64,000 bases of DNA from Nigrospora sphaerica (taxonomy: Eukaryota; Ascomycota; Sordariomycetes; Amphisphaeriales; Apiosporaceae). The notes under the pieces were generated by a model that saw only the letters and a list, made by a program, of their open reading frames with translations, ran no database searches and had not been told where the DNA came from. The stretch covers positions 4,092,001-4,156,000 of the forward strand of contig JAGVVL010000001.1 in assembly GCA_018287875.1 (NCBI GenBank), written 5' to 3'. The position numbers and the translations under genes are program-made. Positions 1 to 11,868 of the stretch are shown here, one piece after another. Position 1 is the first letter of the stretch; the number at the start of each line of letters is the position of its first letter.

Positions 1-1228
1 AGGTTGGTTGGGTTCTTGTTCCCCCCGCTAGTCTTCTCTTCAGACGGTGTCCGGTGTTCAGGTCCAGTGGTGGGTTCGACCGACATTGAATGCATTCACA
101 TGTTGTAACGAGGAGCAGAATGCAAGGCAGGCCTGCCAGGAGGTATGGATATCCGTTCTTTGGAATGTGTGGGGTGGGGAATCTGGAGTGTTGGGACTCC
201 GGGTCGTCCCCTCTTTTGCCCGCCGATCCACCGCCCGTCGACCGGGGGGGATCGTTTCCTTTCTTCCACTGCCAGCGGGCGGTTCATCAGTCAACAACAG
301 CCCTGATACTGAGCCGTCCATCCATTGATTGATGGGCTGTTGATGATGTGGATAAGTGGATGATGGGTGTTGCCAGCCCGGATGGATCCATCTCCCCTAC
401 CCGCAGGGCCCCACGCGCGGGATTGTTAGAGTTGGAGTGGGAGATACCTGCGCTGGGCGGCCCCGGAGCCGGCATCTCGGTACCGCGGGCCAACAGCCTA
501 GCGGTCTTAGCATTACCCACCCTGTCTTGGTACTTTATGTACCTACCTCTACCGAGCCTACCTCCATCTCGCCCACCTCGCCCACCTCCAGCTACCTACA
601 AGCTGGACCTGGGGAGGGCGGGGCGTCAGCAGAGTCACCTAGATACTCCGTCCCGCCGAGTTCCAAGCCTGAAGAGGGAGAAGAAGAGGGTGGGGGAAAC
701 GAACAGACATCGGGTAGCGCCCAGTCCTGGTCCCGTGTGCGACGTGTACATACGTCGAGTACGACGACGACCGCGACGACAACACCGCCCGCCCGCCCCC
801 GGTCTGCTTTGCTTGTCCACGTACCTATTATATACTTTGTACAAGCGGGCACTGAAGAGCGGGCGGTGGAAGAGCAAAGTGATGGATGAGATGGAAGAGT
901 CTATCCCACCGAGTGCATTCATTCATTACCTGCTACTTTATGTCTACTATTCAAGTCCGTGAAGCAGTAGCAGCGGTAGTACCTACGCTCGCTCCCCATA
1001 CCCTACCGCCCGTTGCCTTACTTCCCAATTAGTACCCCCCAAACCCAGTCGTTACTACCCCTACGGATTGTGGACGGGGGCGTTGGCATCGGCGACGGAC
1101 TCTTCGACCACCGTTCACCGGCGATTCCTCAACTCCTCCCACCGGCCGCATCTCGCCTGTCCTGAAGCGAGCAGAGCTTTCCAACGTGGGCCGCACTGGG
1201 GGAGAACGGGGGCCCTGTAGCCGGGGAG
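1..1228. other. 5' spacer, no supported gene
   Basis: No gene is supported here. Several short overlapping ORFs exist on both strands, but none shows domain-like sequence. The stretch holds CTACCT/CGCCCACCT-like tandem triplets and hexamers around 538-600 and is probably the promoter and 5' UTR region of the transcription factor that starts at 1229. Confidence 0.6.
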
Positions 1229-4200
1229 ATGGAGGACCAGCAAGTTGACCCTCGACTGCGCGACGACAACGCATCATCGCCGACGCGCCCACCACCTCCG
1301 CCAGCTGCTGCCCTCGTCACCGGGCCCATCACAACAGTACCACCGCCAACGGCCCCGACCGCGACGGGGCCGACTGCCCAAACATCCTCGTCCGTCTCGT
1401 CGGCTTCGTCTTCGTCGGGGCCGCCGCCACCTCACGGCCACGGCCACCCTCACGGCCATCATAATCTACAGCATCACCATCACCACCACGGCCAGTACGC
1501 CGCCCAGCCGGAGGCCCCCACTCACGCCGCCGGCGCCGGCGCCTCCGTCGATTCCCACTCGCATCAATCCCCATCAACCACAGGACTCATAACCTCGCCC
1601 GGGGCCGCGTCGCAGGGGGTCCCAAACTACGGCACCCCTCACACGCCGCTTACGCCCACGACGACGCATCTGGGTCTGACCCACGACACACCTCCCGCCT
1701 ACGATGCCAACGGCCACCCCTTCGATCCCAACGATCCGAAGCGCCCGCGCGCCTGTGAGGCTTGCCGCGGCCTCAAGGTTAAATGCGAACCCGACCCGTC
1801 CAATCCAGACGGACCGTGTAAGCGATGTGCCAAAGCCGGCCGGAACTGCGTCGTCACGCAGCCGACTCGCAAGAGACAAAAGAAGACGGACAGCCGCGTC
1901 GCCGAGCTTGAGAAGAAGATCGACGCCCTGACGGCGAGCCTGCACGCCTCGAGGGGAGCCTCGGGCCCGGCTGCCCACCCTTCGCCAGAGGAAAAGCATG
2001 ATGTATTCACGTCTGGCCCGCCGCCGCAACCGCCGCCGGCTCGGCCCCAAACCCAGCCCCAGCCGCAGGTGCAATCGCAGCCCCAGCCGCCCTACGTCCG
2101 TGGCGACTCGAGGCCTTGGGGCCCTCCGCCGACCCAGGATCCTCACTCGCCGTACACCCCCGGGAACCAGCAGGAGCAGTTTACCACCGCGGGAGCGTCC
2201 GCCGGACAAAAGCGCAAGTTCTCCGACCGCAGGGCGTCGGCCGACGTCGTTCGAGTTTCGCCGGGAGAGCCCATGCCGCACGCGCACCAGCAACATCTGC
2301 CGCAGCAGGGCGAGGGCACCAAGGATTGGTTCAGCCCGGATGCCATCGACCGGGGCATCTTGACCATGGACCAGGCAAACGGCTTCTTCGCCCGCTATAC
2401 CAACCACATGGTCAGCCACCTGCCCGCCGTCGTGTTCCCCCCCGGCACCACGGCTGCCGAGCTGCGCAGGACAAAACCCGCGCTGTTTCTCTCCATCATG
2501 GCCACCGCCTCCTCTGAGGTGCCGTTGATTCACAGGCCGCTGAGCATGGAGCTGACCCAGTTCTTCGCCGACAGGGTCTTCGTCCACGGGGAGAAGAGCT
2601 TGGAGCTAGTCCAGGCCTTGCAGGTTTCGGTCGTGTGGTACCATCCACCTGAAAACTTCGAGGAGCTCAAGTTCTACCAGATGGTTCACCTGGGTGCCGT
2701 CATGGCGATCGACATCGGTCTGGGAAGGCGGAGAAATAATCCCAAGTCGAGGTTCGTTCCTTACACCTGGCAAAATCACCCCTTCAGGAAGACCCCTCTT
2801 CCGGATCCTTCCTCTATCGAGTGTCGGCGAGCTTGGCTGGCGTCGTATTTCCTGGCCTCCAACGTAGCCATGGCGCTGCACCGCCCGAATCTCATCCGGT
2901 GGACTTCTTTCATGACGGAATGCATGGATATTCTGGAGTCGTCGCCTGAAGCCTTCCCCTCGGATAAGTACCTCTGCCATCTCGTGTGGACGCACCGTCT
3001 GGCCGAGGAAGTTGGCGTTCAGTTTTCCATGGATGACCCGGGTGCCTTTGTCAACATTGCCGAGCCCAAAGTGCAGTATGCGCTTCGGGGGTTCGAGCGG
3101 GATCTGGCAAAATACAGCGACAGCATTCCCCCAGCGGTAAAGCAGCGTAAGTCGGTTCGGACGTTCTCCCCCGGCCATGCGGACCGAGACTAACACTCAG
3201 CAGCGTCCTTGCTTCTTAGTTTCCACGTCCTCAGCCTCTACATGCATGAGATCGCCCTCTACGTGGAGAAACCCAACGAGGGCATACAGAGTTTCAACAC
3301 CGAGGTCCTTCGTGACCCCGTACCGGGGTTGAACGAGGCCTTGACGGCAGCCCATATTGGAGCCCTCTCGTCGTGCCTCACGGCCATCGATGGTATTTTT
3401 GATACGTTTCTGTCCATGGACGTTCGCGATATACGCTGCTTGCCCGTCTTCAACTTTGTGCGCGTTGCTTACGCCGTGGTTGTGCTCATCAAGATATACT
3501 TCAGCGCCAGCACGCCCAACTCGGAGCTCGGCAAGGTGATTAACAAGGACAATATGAAGGTGGAGGAGTACCTGGAAAAGCTCCTCGAGAAGTTTCGCGA
3601 GACGGCTGCCCACGAGAAATCCAAGCCGGGGGGTAAATTCATTGTCGTCCTCATCATGCTGCGTGGCTGGTTCCAAAAATCTGGCAAGGGATCGACGGGG
3701 GACCAAGCGAACGCACAATCGGAGCCGATGGCCGGCGACGCCACGGGCCCTGGGCCCAACGAGCAGCAGATCCAACAACATTCTCTTTCCCAGAAGCGAA
3801 AGCCACACCAACCGCACCACCCCCGTCCGCTGCCGCAGCAGAAGCAGCAACAACAACAACAACAACATCAGCAACAACAACAGCATCAACAGCAGCAACA
3901 GTCGCAGCCGCATCCACCAACGAGTCGCTACGACACGGCCAACACGCCCCTCCAGCTACTTTCTGAGATAGCCACGGGCAACGGCGCCATTCGTGACCAA
4001 AATGGGGCCGCTGATCCTGCCGGCTCGGGTGCTTCTTATCAGCCCTGGCTTTCGGCATCGCAGCCCTTCATGTACGACCCGATGACGGGGGTGCCTACGG
4101 GCGTTGACGATGCGAACCTCGGCGGTGTCTCGTACGTGATGCCATACCTCAACAACACGCTGACGGGGGACTTTGATTACAGCGCCCTGGGCGACGGCTT

Positions 4201-4327
4201 CGAGCAAGCCATGGGACTCACATTTGGTGGGTTTCCGGGGGCCGCTCCGGACGACTACCTCCGTTACGACGGGATGGCGGGATCGCTGGCGGAACTGCCC
4301 CCTGGCAGCATGCCTTTCCAGTTTTGA
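1229..4327 (+). CDS. Zn2Cys6 fungal transcription factor (War1/Leu3-like)
   Basis: This is a nuclear DNA-binding regulator. I model two exons, 1229-3146 and 3204-4327, joined across a 57-bp intron (GTAAGT at 3147, CTAAC near 3190, CAG at 3201-3203), giving 1,013 residues. The binuclear zinc cluster is complete: Cys176, Cys179, Cys186, Cys197, Cys200 and Cys207. A basic linker and a short coiled coil follow (about 213-240). The middle region, with its LVQALQ and WYHPPENFEELKF motifs, resembles the fungal-specific regulatory domain of War1/Leu3-like factors. The N-terminus is Pro/Ser/His-rich with a run of six His. The second exon carries a Gln-rich tract (about 3840-3905) before an acidic/aromatic C-terminus that could activate transcription. 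A second CAG three bases upstream (3198-3200) would also keep frame. Family assignment is from memory of the motif pattern; the target genes cannot be told from the sequence. Confidence 0.88.
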
Positions 4328-5565
4328 CATGCATGATCCGATCTCGCGAGCCATTTGTTACTCGTGGTGCTCGATGTATGGGCCATTTATTGCCAAGGTC
4401 CCGATCTCATGTTGTACGAGTTTTTGGGGCCAGTTCGAGTCGTGGGCAGAAGCGGGCATGGCGACAGCGGGACAAGTAAACGGAAGCTGGGGGACACGAT
4501 GGCGGTGTGTCCAGCTGGTGCCGAGTATCTCGATTCTTGGGGTTTTTTTGGGCCATCATGATCGTTGTGTTGCTTTTGTTATCACCAAGACTTAGCAAGG
4601 AGTTAGCGGATCCGGGAAGGGTCAAATGGCGATTCTGCGCTGGACCCCCCCCCCAAAAAAAACTGGCAGCGCATCGTTCTCACCGTCACTGTTTGGGCCG
4701 AGCCCGCCGGTGGCATGGATGCCCAGGTTGACGAACCTGGCCGGCGGGTTCTCCCCCCCAGTGAAATAGGAAGCTTAAAAGACGTATCACGATAGTGCAT
4801 GAGTATTATAAAGGGTAACTAATGGTTTCTTATTCCATTGCTTGGTCGTCTTTTGTCCGTCTCTCTCGGGGCGAGCCCGGCGAATGATGCTGGTCGGCTG
4901 GAACAAGGCCGCCATCACCCAGAGGCTCATGATCTCAATCTCCCTCTTCGAGCGTACATTTGTCAAGGGGCTTCTCCCCAGGTGCCGGAAACCCTGCAGA
5001 GGCAAGGGGAGCCATGCCGCGTCCAATTCGAACGCCTCGTAAAACCATACACCATGACCCTAGGTTGCCAAACCAGAAATGCAAATCACGTCCTCTGGGA
5101 ACCCCTTTGTCTGAGGACGCCGTCCGCCGTGGTCGCTTTTCTTTCGAGCCCTGCAAGCCGTCCCGCGGGCCCGGTGCTTGTGCCTTTTCTCCCTTCAGTG
5201 TATGTAGTTTGACATTTCGTCTCGGCGTGAAAAACGCTGCAAAAACACCATGCATGTGCCGTTTGGCAGTCCAACGCCGGTAGTTCAATCATTCCAAATC
5301 AAACGATGCCAGTCAGGGTACAAGCGGGGCCAGGAAACGACAAAGAGCAAGCTGATGCCGTGTCCCCCGGCGACGCCCTTCCGCAAGTGTAGCGGAAAGG
5401 GCGGGGGAAGGGGGCAGAGGTAGGTAGGTGGGTGACCATGTAGAGAGGCAAATAGGACAGGTTGTAGGTAGGCGGGTGGAGGAGGGGGTTTCGGGGCTGT
5501 TCATGACTCGTCCAATCGTGCGTCGTGCTCGTAGCGTGTAGGTAGTGCCACACCGTCACTGCGAC
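4328..5565. other. Intergenic region between convergent genes
   Basis: This holds the 3' flanks of two convergent genes. It contains a C10 tract joined directly to an A8 tract (4645-4662) and AGGTAGGTAGG-like sequence near 5420. The small ORFs on either strand show no recognisable protein features. Confidence 0.55.
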
Positions 5566-6360
5566 TCAATCCATGTAGAAATCGCCCTTGAGGATGCGCT
5601 CCTGCATCGCGTCGGGCTTGGGCCGCGAGGCATGGGCGGGCTTGGGCTTGACGGCAGCCGCCTGCTGGGGCGGAGCTGGCATCTCGGAGACGGACTTGGC
5701 CCGGTCATGGAAGCCGCCGGGTTGACGAGGCGGCGACCCGTTCATGCCCGAGGCAAAGGACGGACGGGCGCCCGAGACGCTGCTTTCAGCACGGGATCTA
5801 AGCTGCTCGGACCAATTGTAGGCTTGGTCTGCACGAGCAACACGAAGCTTGTCAGAAGGTATCCTTGCAAATATGACAGTGCTTGCCTGGGTACTGCTCG
5901 ACCTCCGATGTGCAGCAGCAGCGGCGGTGGAAAAACGGCGTTCCAGGTCAGGCCTACCGGATGCGCCGGGGCTCGAGCCGCCGGGAGTGCGCATGTTACG
6001 CATGGCTTGGGCGCCGAAGCTCATGCGGCGGACAAAGGGCGTGGTAGGGGCGGTGCGGGACATGGCCTCGTCGTCATCGACGGCATTCTCGTCAATGGAG
6101 TCGGAGTTGTTGGTGGAGATGCTGCCCCGGCGGTAGAAGGGGGCGGCCGAAGCGGGCGCCGTGCCGCCCAAGCCAATTGTCGTCACAGAGAGACGGCGGC
6201 GCGGGTCCCTGCCCGCCACGCCCGACACGGAATTGCCGCTGGAGCCCTGCGAGATCGAGTTGCTCCGCTGGAAGAGGTTGGAGAAGGCGGCCGAAGTGAC
6301 CGAGGGGCGACGCTGGCGGGAAGCGTCCTGGGGCGGACTGCCGTCTCTTTCGTTGGACAT
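5566..6360 (-). CDS. Conserved Ser/Arg-rich fungal protein, function unknown
   Basis: I recognise the style of a conserved filamentous-fungal protein but not its function. The model has two exons, 5895-6360 and 5566-5828. The 66-bp intron has donor GTACCC at 5894, a CTGAC branch site and TGCAG ending at 5829, and it keeps phase. I start at the second Met, read from 6360, because it sits in a strong CCCACCATG context; an upstream in-frame Met at 6393 would add 11 residues. The product of about 242 residues is disordered-looking, with many RRPS/RRLS/RRMS-type sites that look like basophilic kinase substrates. It also has a short ordered-looking segment just after the splice junction (NQAYNWSEQLR) and a C-terminal motif ILKGDFYMD. 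No membrane segment or signal peptide is visible. Confidence 0.78.
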   Translation of the reverse strand: MSNERDGSPPQDASRQRRPSVTSAAFSNLFQRSNSISQGSSGNSVSGVAGRDPRRRLSVTTIGLGGTAPASAAPFYRRGSISTNNSDSIDENAVDDDEAMSRTAPTTPFVRRMSFGAQAMRNMRTPGGSSPGASGRPDLERRFSTAAAAAHRRSSSTQASTVIFARIPSDKLRVARADQAYNWSEQLRSRAESSVSGARPSFASGMNGSPPRQPGGFHDRAKSVSEMPAPPQQAAAVKPKPAHASRPKPDAMQERILKGDFYMD

Positions 6361-8931
6361 GGTGGGAATGGTGACGTTGCGGTAATGGGGCAATGCGGTC
6401 TTGGGGGTTGTTGGTTGGAATGAGGGGGTGTGGTGTGAGTGTGAGTGCGGCGGTTGAAAGCAGAGGCAGGCAGGCGGTGGGATTGGTGGTGTTGGCGCTG
6501 GATTGGAGAGGACTGCCCGTTTCGTGGCTTGTTGTCGTGGTATGTGGTGAGAGCAATAGTGGTGTAGAGCAGGTTGGTTGGGTAGAGAGAGAGAGAAACA
6601 GAGAGTGGGAAAAAAAAGGGAGGAAGAAGACGAAACGGGAAGCCGTGCTCCTTGTGTTTATGAAGACGGAGTCCGAAAGGGTCGGGATATATGGGCAGAA
6701 GCGGGCGATGTGGTTGACGGCACTCCAGTTAGAGGCCCTGGGCGCTGGAGGGCTACCCTGGCAAAGAAGCGACGAATCAAGGAGGGCGGCCAGTCAGTGT
6801 CCCCTTTGTGTGGGTAGGGACCCCGAACGGGTGGGTGGCCGGATGGTATGAGAGTGGTCAGATAGGTGGACAGCCGTTCTTTGACGCAGAAACACGCCCC
6901 ATCTACCGTGTCGACGCCGGTGGGGAAGCGTTCCGGTGTGGAGGCTAGGTATGTAGCTCCAGTATCTACCTACCTCCTTGCCTAGGTAGGTACCGCAACT
7001 AACAGCCCCCCGGCCCCCCGTACCGATACGGCGCCCAGTACTAAGAGTGTTTTCTCACTGCCGCCGCCACAGAAACTCTGCCAGCCCACGGCTAGTCCGT
7101 CGTAGTCGTGCTGTAGTCGCCCGGGGCCCACGGTAGCCGCGGTCTAAGGGGAAGAGGAAGGGGGGAAAAGACAACCACAGTGGGAGGGCGGAGTAGACGG
7201 GTACGAACAGACCGGTAGGCCGGGTACGCGACCGACGAGTGCGGACAAGAGGCTTCGCCCGGGGGACGACGGGGTAACGCCCTAGGTAGCGAGGTGCGTA
7301 CCCAGGCAATGAAGCACACAGTAGCCAAAAGGCAGCCGCGTGATCGAGGAGACGAGGGCGCTAGACGTGGCGGACGCGTGGTGGCAGGCGGCAGAGTATA
7401 ATGCGCCGGCGGAGAGGGGGGAGGGGGCCAATCTGGGTATGATCGAGATGGCGTAGCGTCTGGGGGCGACGGGATGGACTTGTTGCAGCGAACAGGATGA
7501 TGTGCTGAATGGGATTGTGACGATAGGGGTGGGCAGGCCAGCACGGCGACCAGAACGGATAGACGGATGCTGGTGGATGGTGGAGAGGGAGAACACACAC
7601 AGGCCAGCAGGGTTACAGTCTCTGGGAGATGGACGGTAGGTGTGCGTGTCTTGGAGTTTACGGACAGGGTTCCAAAGAGTTACACTTAGCAACTATGAAC
7701 CTAGGTACTTTACCTACTACGCAAGATAGACACAACACCCGACGATGGGTGCACAAACATCCCACGTAAACACCCAGGATTGTCAACATGAAGCCCCTAT
7801 GCATAAGGCGGGCAGTACCTAAAGGTTTTCCCAAGATAGCACCCACCCGCCCCCCACCCCAGTTTGCATCCCATGCCAGTCTGTACACATGAGAGTACCT
7901 GGACTGCCGGAGGGACGGGGACCTAGGGGGGGGGGGGCTTCCGACGGAGGTACAGGCTCCACCAGCCCTCAGCAGCAGCGCCTTCCCCCCCCACCACCAC
8001 CGCATGGGCTACGAGTGGGTGGTCATTGTCCCTTACACAGCAGGCATGGTGTATCGAGGCGGTCATCCAAGGCAAGGGCGAGTTCGGTCCTTCTTGTGAC
8101 AGTCCAAACCTCTAGGCCATGATGGTATGGGCTGATCCGGTTCGGTTGGTCCGGTCGTTCCGCTGGCACAGGAGGGCGTGATGGAACAAAGATCAAGCAG
8201 CAACAGCAGCAATGTCACCTTCCTGTCTGCCACCTCTCGCGTATGCTCATATCGGCATAGTAACCTGCTATGGAACCCCAAGGAGGTGTGTAAGGTATGT
8301 CGGTTCCTCATCTGTGCCCACCACTGGAGGAAGGACCTTTCGACAGTGAGGTGGCGGGCGGGTGCATTGACCGGGAGGGGCCCGAGACGGCGCCCCGGAG
8401 TCCCCGCCCATCTGGTCGATTGCCGGACGTTCTCTCTTCTCCCAGGACAGCTGGACAGATCCATCGCCGAGTATGCGGTTGGTAGGAGTGGGCAAGTCAG
8501 TATCCCATCCCGTGGCGACGTGGGAGACCCTGTCGTGCCCTGTTATCCACCAGAGGTAGTCGATCAGCGCCGAGGGGGCAGGGCAGGCACATGCGCTCAC
8601 GGTGCAGGGTCCGATTTTCTCTCTTTCTCTGCGTTTCTCGTCTCTCTCCAGCGCTCTCGTCGCACATCCCCACATGGAGAGCTGACTGCTCTTCGATGCC
8701 GCAATGCATCCGTACGCTCTCTCGCCTCCTCTCCCACACGCGGGGGATCCATCGCAGTACCATTTGGGTGGACGCTGGTGTGCTTGTTCCTAACAGGTAG
8801 GTACGGAGACAGCCTGCCAAGCTGCCAAGCTCATGTGCTAGCGCCTGCTAACCGCACCGGCGTCCCCACCACCCTGCTTCGAGCGAGAGCTTACTGGGTA
8901 CATGTACTCATACGCATGGGAATGGATCCTA

Positions 8932-8975
8932 CTACCTCGCCTACCTCGCCTACCTGGCTCGCCTGGCTCGCCTGG
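8932..8975. repeat. Short 9-bp tandem repeat
   Basis: Units of CTACCTCGC occur twice in perfect succession, then degrade into CTACCTGGC and GGCTCGCCT variants. It is noncoding as far as I can see. Confidence 0.7.
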
Positions 8976-9559
8976 GTCTTCTGATTGTTAAAGGGGGGGA
9001 GGTGAGTTGGCTGTGGCTGCGTGGGAACCGCCTATCCTCCCTCCTCCCTCTCTGCTCATGCGCCGCCGCCAAATGCGCTGGTGCCGGTGCCGGTGACTGG
9101 TATTTCTATATTCTCCAAGCGTACGGGGTACGGATGTACATCGTAGGTACAACTGTGTGGGTGACCCCTCCCCTCTCCCCGGTCCGGACTTATCGACGTC
9201 ACATACCGTACACCCAAAAAGAGCCGGGGTCGAGACGCAAGCCCCCAAAATGCGGGGAAACAAGAAGTTGGAGCTGCTGCCCGTCTGCCCGGCCGTGTAT
9301 TCTTGACTGCTAATGATCTCGAAGGGGCTGTTTGGATGTGTGCCGTTGACGCTTCTCATTCGCCCGCTCGCCTGCGCCCCCCCCTTGGGGCCGCCAGTTG
9401 TGATCATCAACCGACTTGCGGACAAGGGCCAGATGTCTCTCACGGTTGGCTTGTTCGTTGGCCCCTTCTAGATCTGCCCTCCAAACCCAGTTCCGTCATT
9501 CCTTGCGTGGCCACCCTGTCCTCCCTGACACTGCCTGACGTATTGCTATCTCGCTGTCT

Positions 9560-9576
9560 CCCCCCCCCCCCCCCCC
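9560..9576. repeat. C17 homopolymer tract
   Basis: Seventeen consecutive cytosines lie in a pyrimidine-rich stretch. The complementary strand is a potential G-quadruplex-forming run. Confidence 0.85.
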
Positions 9577-11868
9577 GCCTAGACGATCCCGCCCCATCTC
9601 TGGGATGCGACTCCATCCTTGTTAGCCTTCGTCCCTCACCCTCCACTTCTGTGCCTCTAAGCCCCGCCCCCCCCTAGACGGTTATCCAGTGGACCACTAC
9701 ACTGTAATCGATTTTACCCCAGACTTTCTGCTGCTGGTCCCTGAGCTTTTGCCCTGCTCGTGCCCTAATAATGCTTTCAAACGCCCCTGGGCAGAGCGCC
9801 ATAAGGAATGACGGGTCACCAATCCTCAACCCCCTCACCCCCCCCCCCAAAAAAAACCCCACGCGTCTGGACATCATAAACTCTACGACCTTTTGCTAGT
9901 TGCTTGGCGCATTAGCCGTTTCAATTGGACTGGTGCCAGCCAGGTCGCTGTACGGACTAACGAAGCCGGTAGCTAGATTGAGCGACGACGAGCTGCCGTG
10001 AACGAAGATCCCCCTTCCCCCCATCATTATCCTGCCCGGATTCACGGCGACCGCTTCGACCCCGTGACAGACGACAGCCCCCTCCCCTGATGCAACCTTG
10101 TGTGCGTGCGAGGCCACACCAAAGGCCGAGGAGGGGGCGGGCGAGAGAAAGATTACACGGGGGTGAAGGAGAAGGATCAGAGAGACTAGCAGCTCCTGGC
10201 GACATCAGCCGCATACCCCATCAAGCTCGGCCGAGTCAAGGCTCCAGGGCGGGCCCTTTTACACTCTCCTGGGCGCACCTTTTTGCCATGCTCGCCGTGC
10301 TCTCCCCGGGGGTCACACAGCCAGTCGGGACACAGACGACAAGGTTCGCTCCGTGCGCGGCAAGGGCGAGGGAGGTGGGCTGGTGGGCAAAACCCAAGGC
10401 AAACAAGCTCCTCCGGACTTGTATAGTCTCAAATGCTATTCGTCCTCCCATGGATCCATATCCTCCTCCAACCGCTCGACTGGAATTTGCGAAGCCCATC
10501 CGTTCCTGCTGCACGCCTGGAGTCTCCCCGACCAGCCTTTCAGGCCTCTAGCCCTCGGGGTGCCGGTTTCTCCACGCCATGACTTCATCAGTTCACGTAA
10601 TCGGCCGTCGGCTTGACTCGCAGTTGCAAACCGCCTTGACGAAACACCTCCTGTCCATCTCGTCCGCTCTCCGAGGGTCACGGTCTTTGCTCTGCCCGGT
10701 GCAGGAGGCACCGCCGCTTGCACCTTGCCCCATCAAGAGGACAGGCCATTGCTTGCATTTTCAATGGCACCCTGCCAGCCGCCCGTCATTCTCTTCCATT
10801 CTGCTCTTGGCTCCCCCCCCCGGCATGCTACCTCACCAGCTCCCTTTCTTTCCTGACGCTCGTCTCAGCCAATTCGTATTCCCCCCCTCTCCCCCGACGC
10901 CCGCCGGTCAAAGGACCGCCTCCGCTAGCCCAAGGCGGCTCGGGAACTGACGCGCACACGCGCTCCTTTTCTCCCACTGCCCCCCCTTTCTCCCCCTTTC
11001 CCCCTTCGTCGTGCAACAAGGTCAACATTTAGAGGGAGGCCCGGGGCGACGCAGGTACGCCCAATTGGGAACCGTCCACAGCAGATCCGCGCCGCTTTCC
11101 CCACCCAAGCCATTTTTCCTCGACCGACGGCTAGGGTCCCCCGCAGGTGCGGCGCTGCATCCTCCGCCACCGCCGCGGAATCGAGCATGCCCGCGGGGGG
11201 AGGGGGACTGGGTTATACCGCGAACCCGATCGAAGCATACCGCGGGTCCAGGGGAGTCCGCTCGTGTGGCACGTGAAGCTGTCTCTGCGGGACTGGTGCG
11301 GCCCTGGGCGCGACGGGGAAGGACCCGTGGCCGCCGGCTACCCAAAGGTTTGATTGTCGTCGATCGTCGCTCCTTTTCCCCTCGCCGGCAGAACCCAGTC
11401 CGGAAGACCATGCGTACTTACTCAGCACGCTTACGATGGGGATAAACCAAAGATTGGCAGGCGCCAAACCCTCACTATCTCGGATCTCCGCTCTTGAGTT
11501 TGGGAAACAACGGTGGCGTTGGCCCGGCCTGCATAAAATTGACTTTTGGCTCGTGTTCATAATGGGCCGGCCCCCGGCTCGTTCGGCAGGTGTAGCCGTT
11601 GAGAGCTTGATGCGGGGGGGCTTCGGGACGGGGCGAGATATCCAAGATGTATCTCTATATTCTGCTCTACATAAGTGAATCTACGTCATCTATGCATGGC
11701 CGAGGTGGCCGTGTCCGCTCTGTGTCCACACTACCACCTCGGCTTGCATCGTACCGGCCCCCTCCGCGCTGCTCTGCACGGAGACGGTTGCCGGGGGGCT
11801 TAGTACAATGTGCGAATATGCCGAGTGAGGTCGGCACCACCCCTCTCGGGCAGGCCCCTTGGGCCGTC

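Larger units (their letters stand above)
6361..11868. other. Long gene-poor spacer
   Basis: About 5.5 kb without a supported gene. ORFs up to 268 codons exist on both strands (for example 8178-8984), but their composition is what GC-rich pyrimidine tracts produce by chance. The stretch holds several ACCTAGGTA/TACCTACC elements (6960-6995, 7275, 7698, 8796), a C17 tract (9560-9576), a C11-A8 junction (9838-9856) and 9-bp tandem repeats (8932-8975). Confidence 0.5.

Noticed and set aside
1574..2587. 337-codon minus-strand ORF opposite the transcription factor
   Set aside because: Antisense shadow of the zinc-cluster exon; no motif of its own.
8178..8984. 268-codon plus-strand ORF
   Set aside because: Low-complexity, Ser/Arg/Cys-rich translation of pyrimidine-rich DNA; overlaps 9-bp tandem repeats; no start context or motif.
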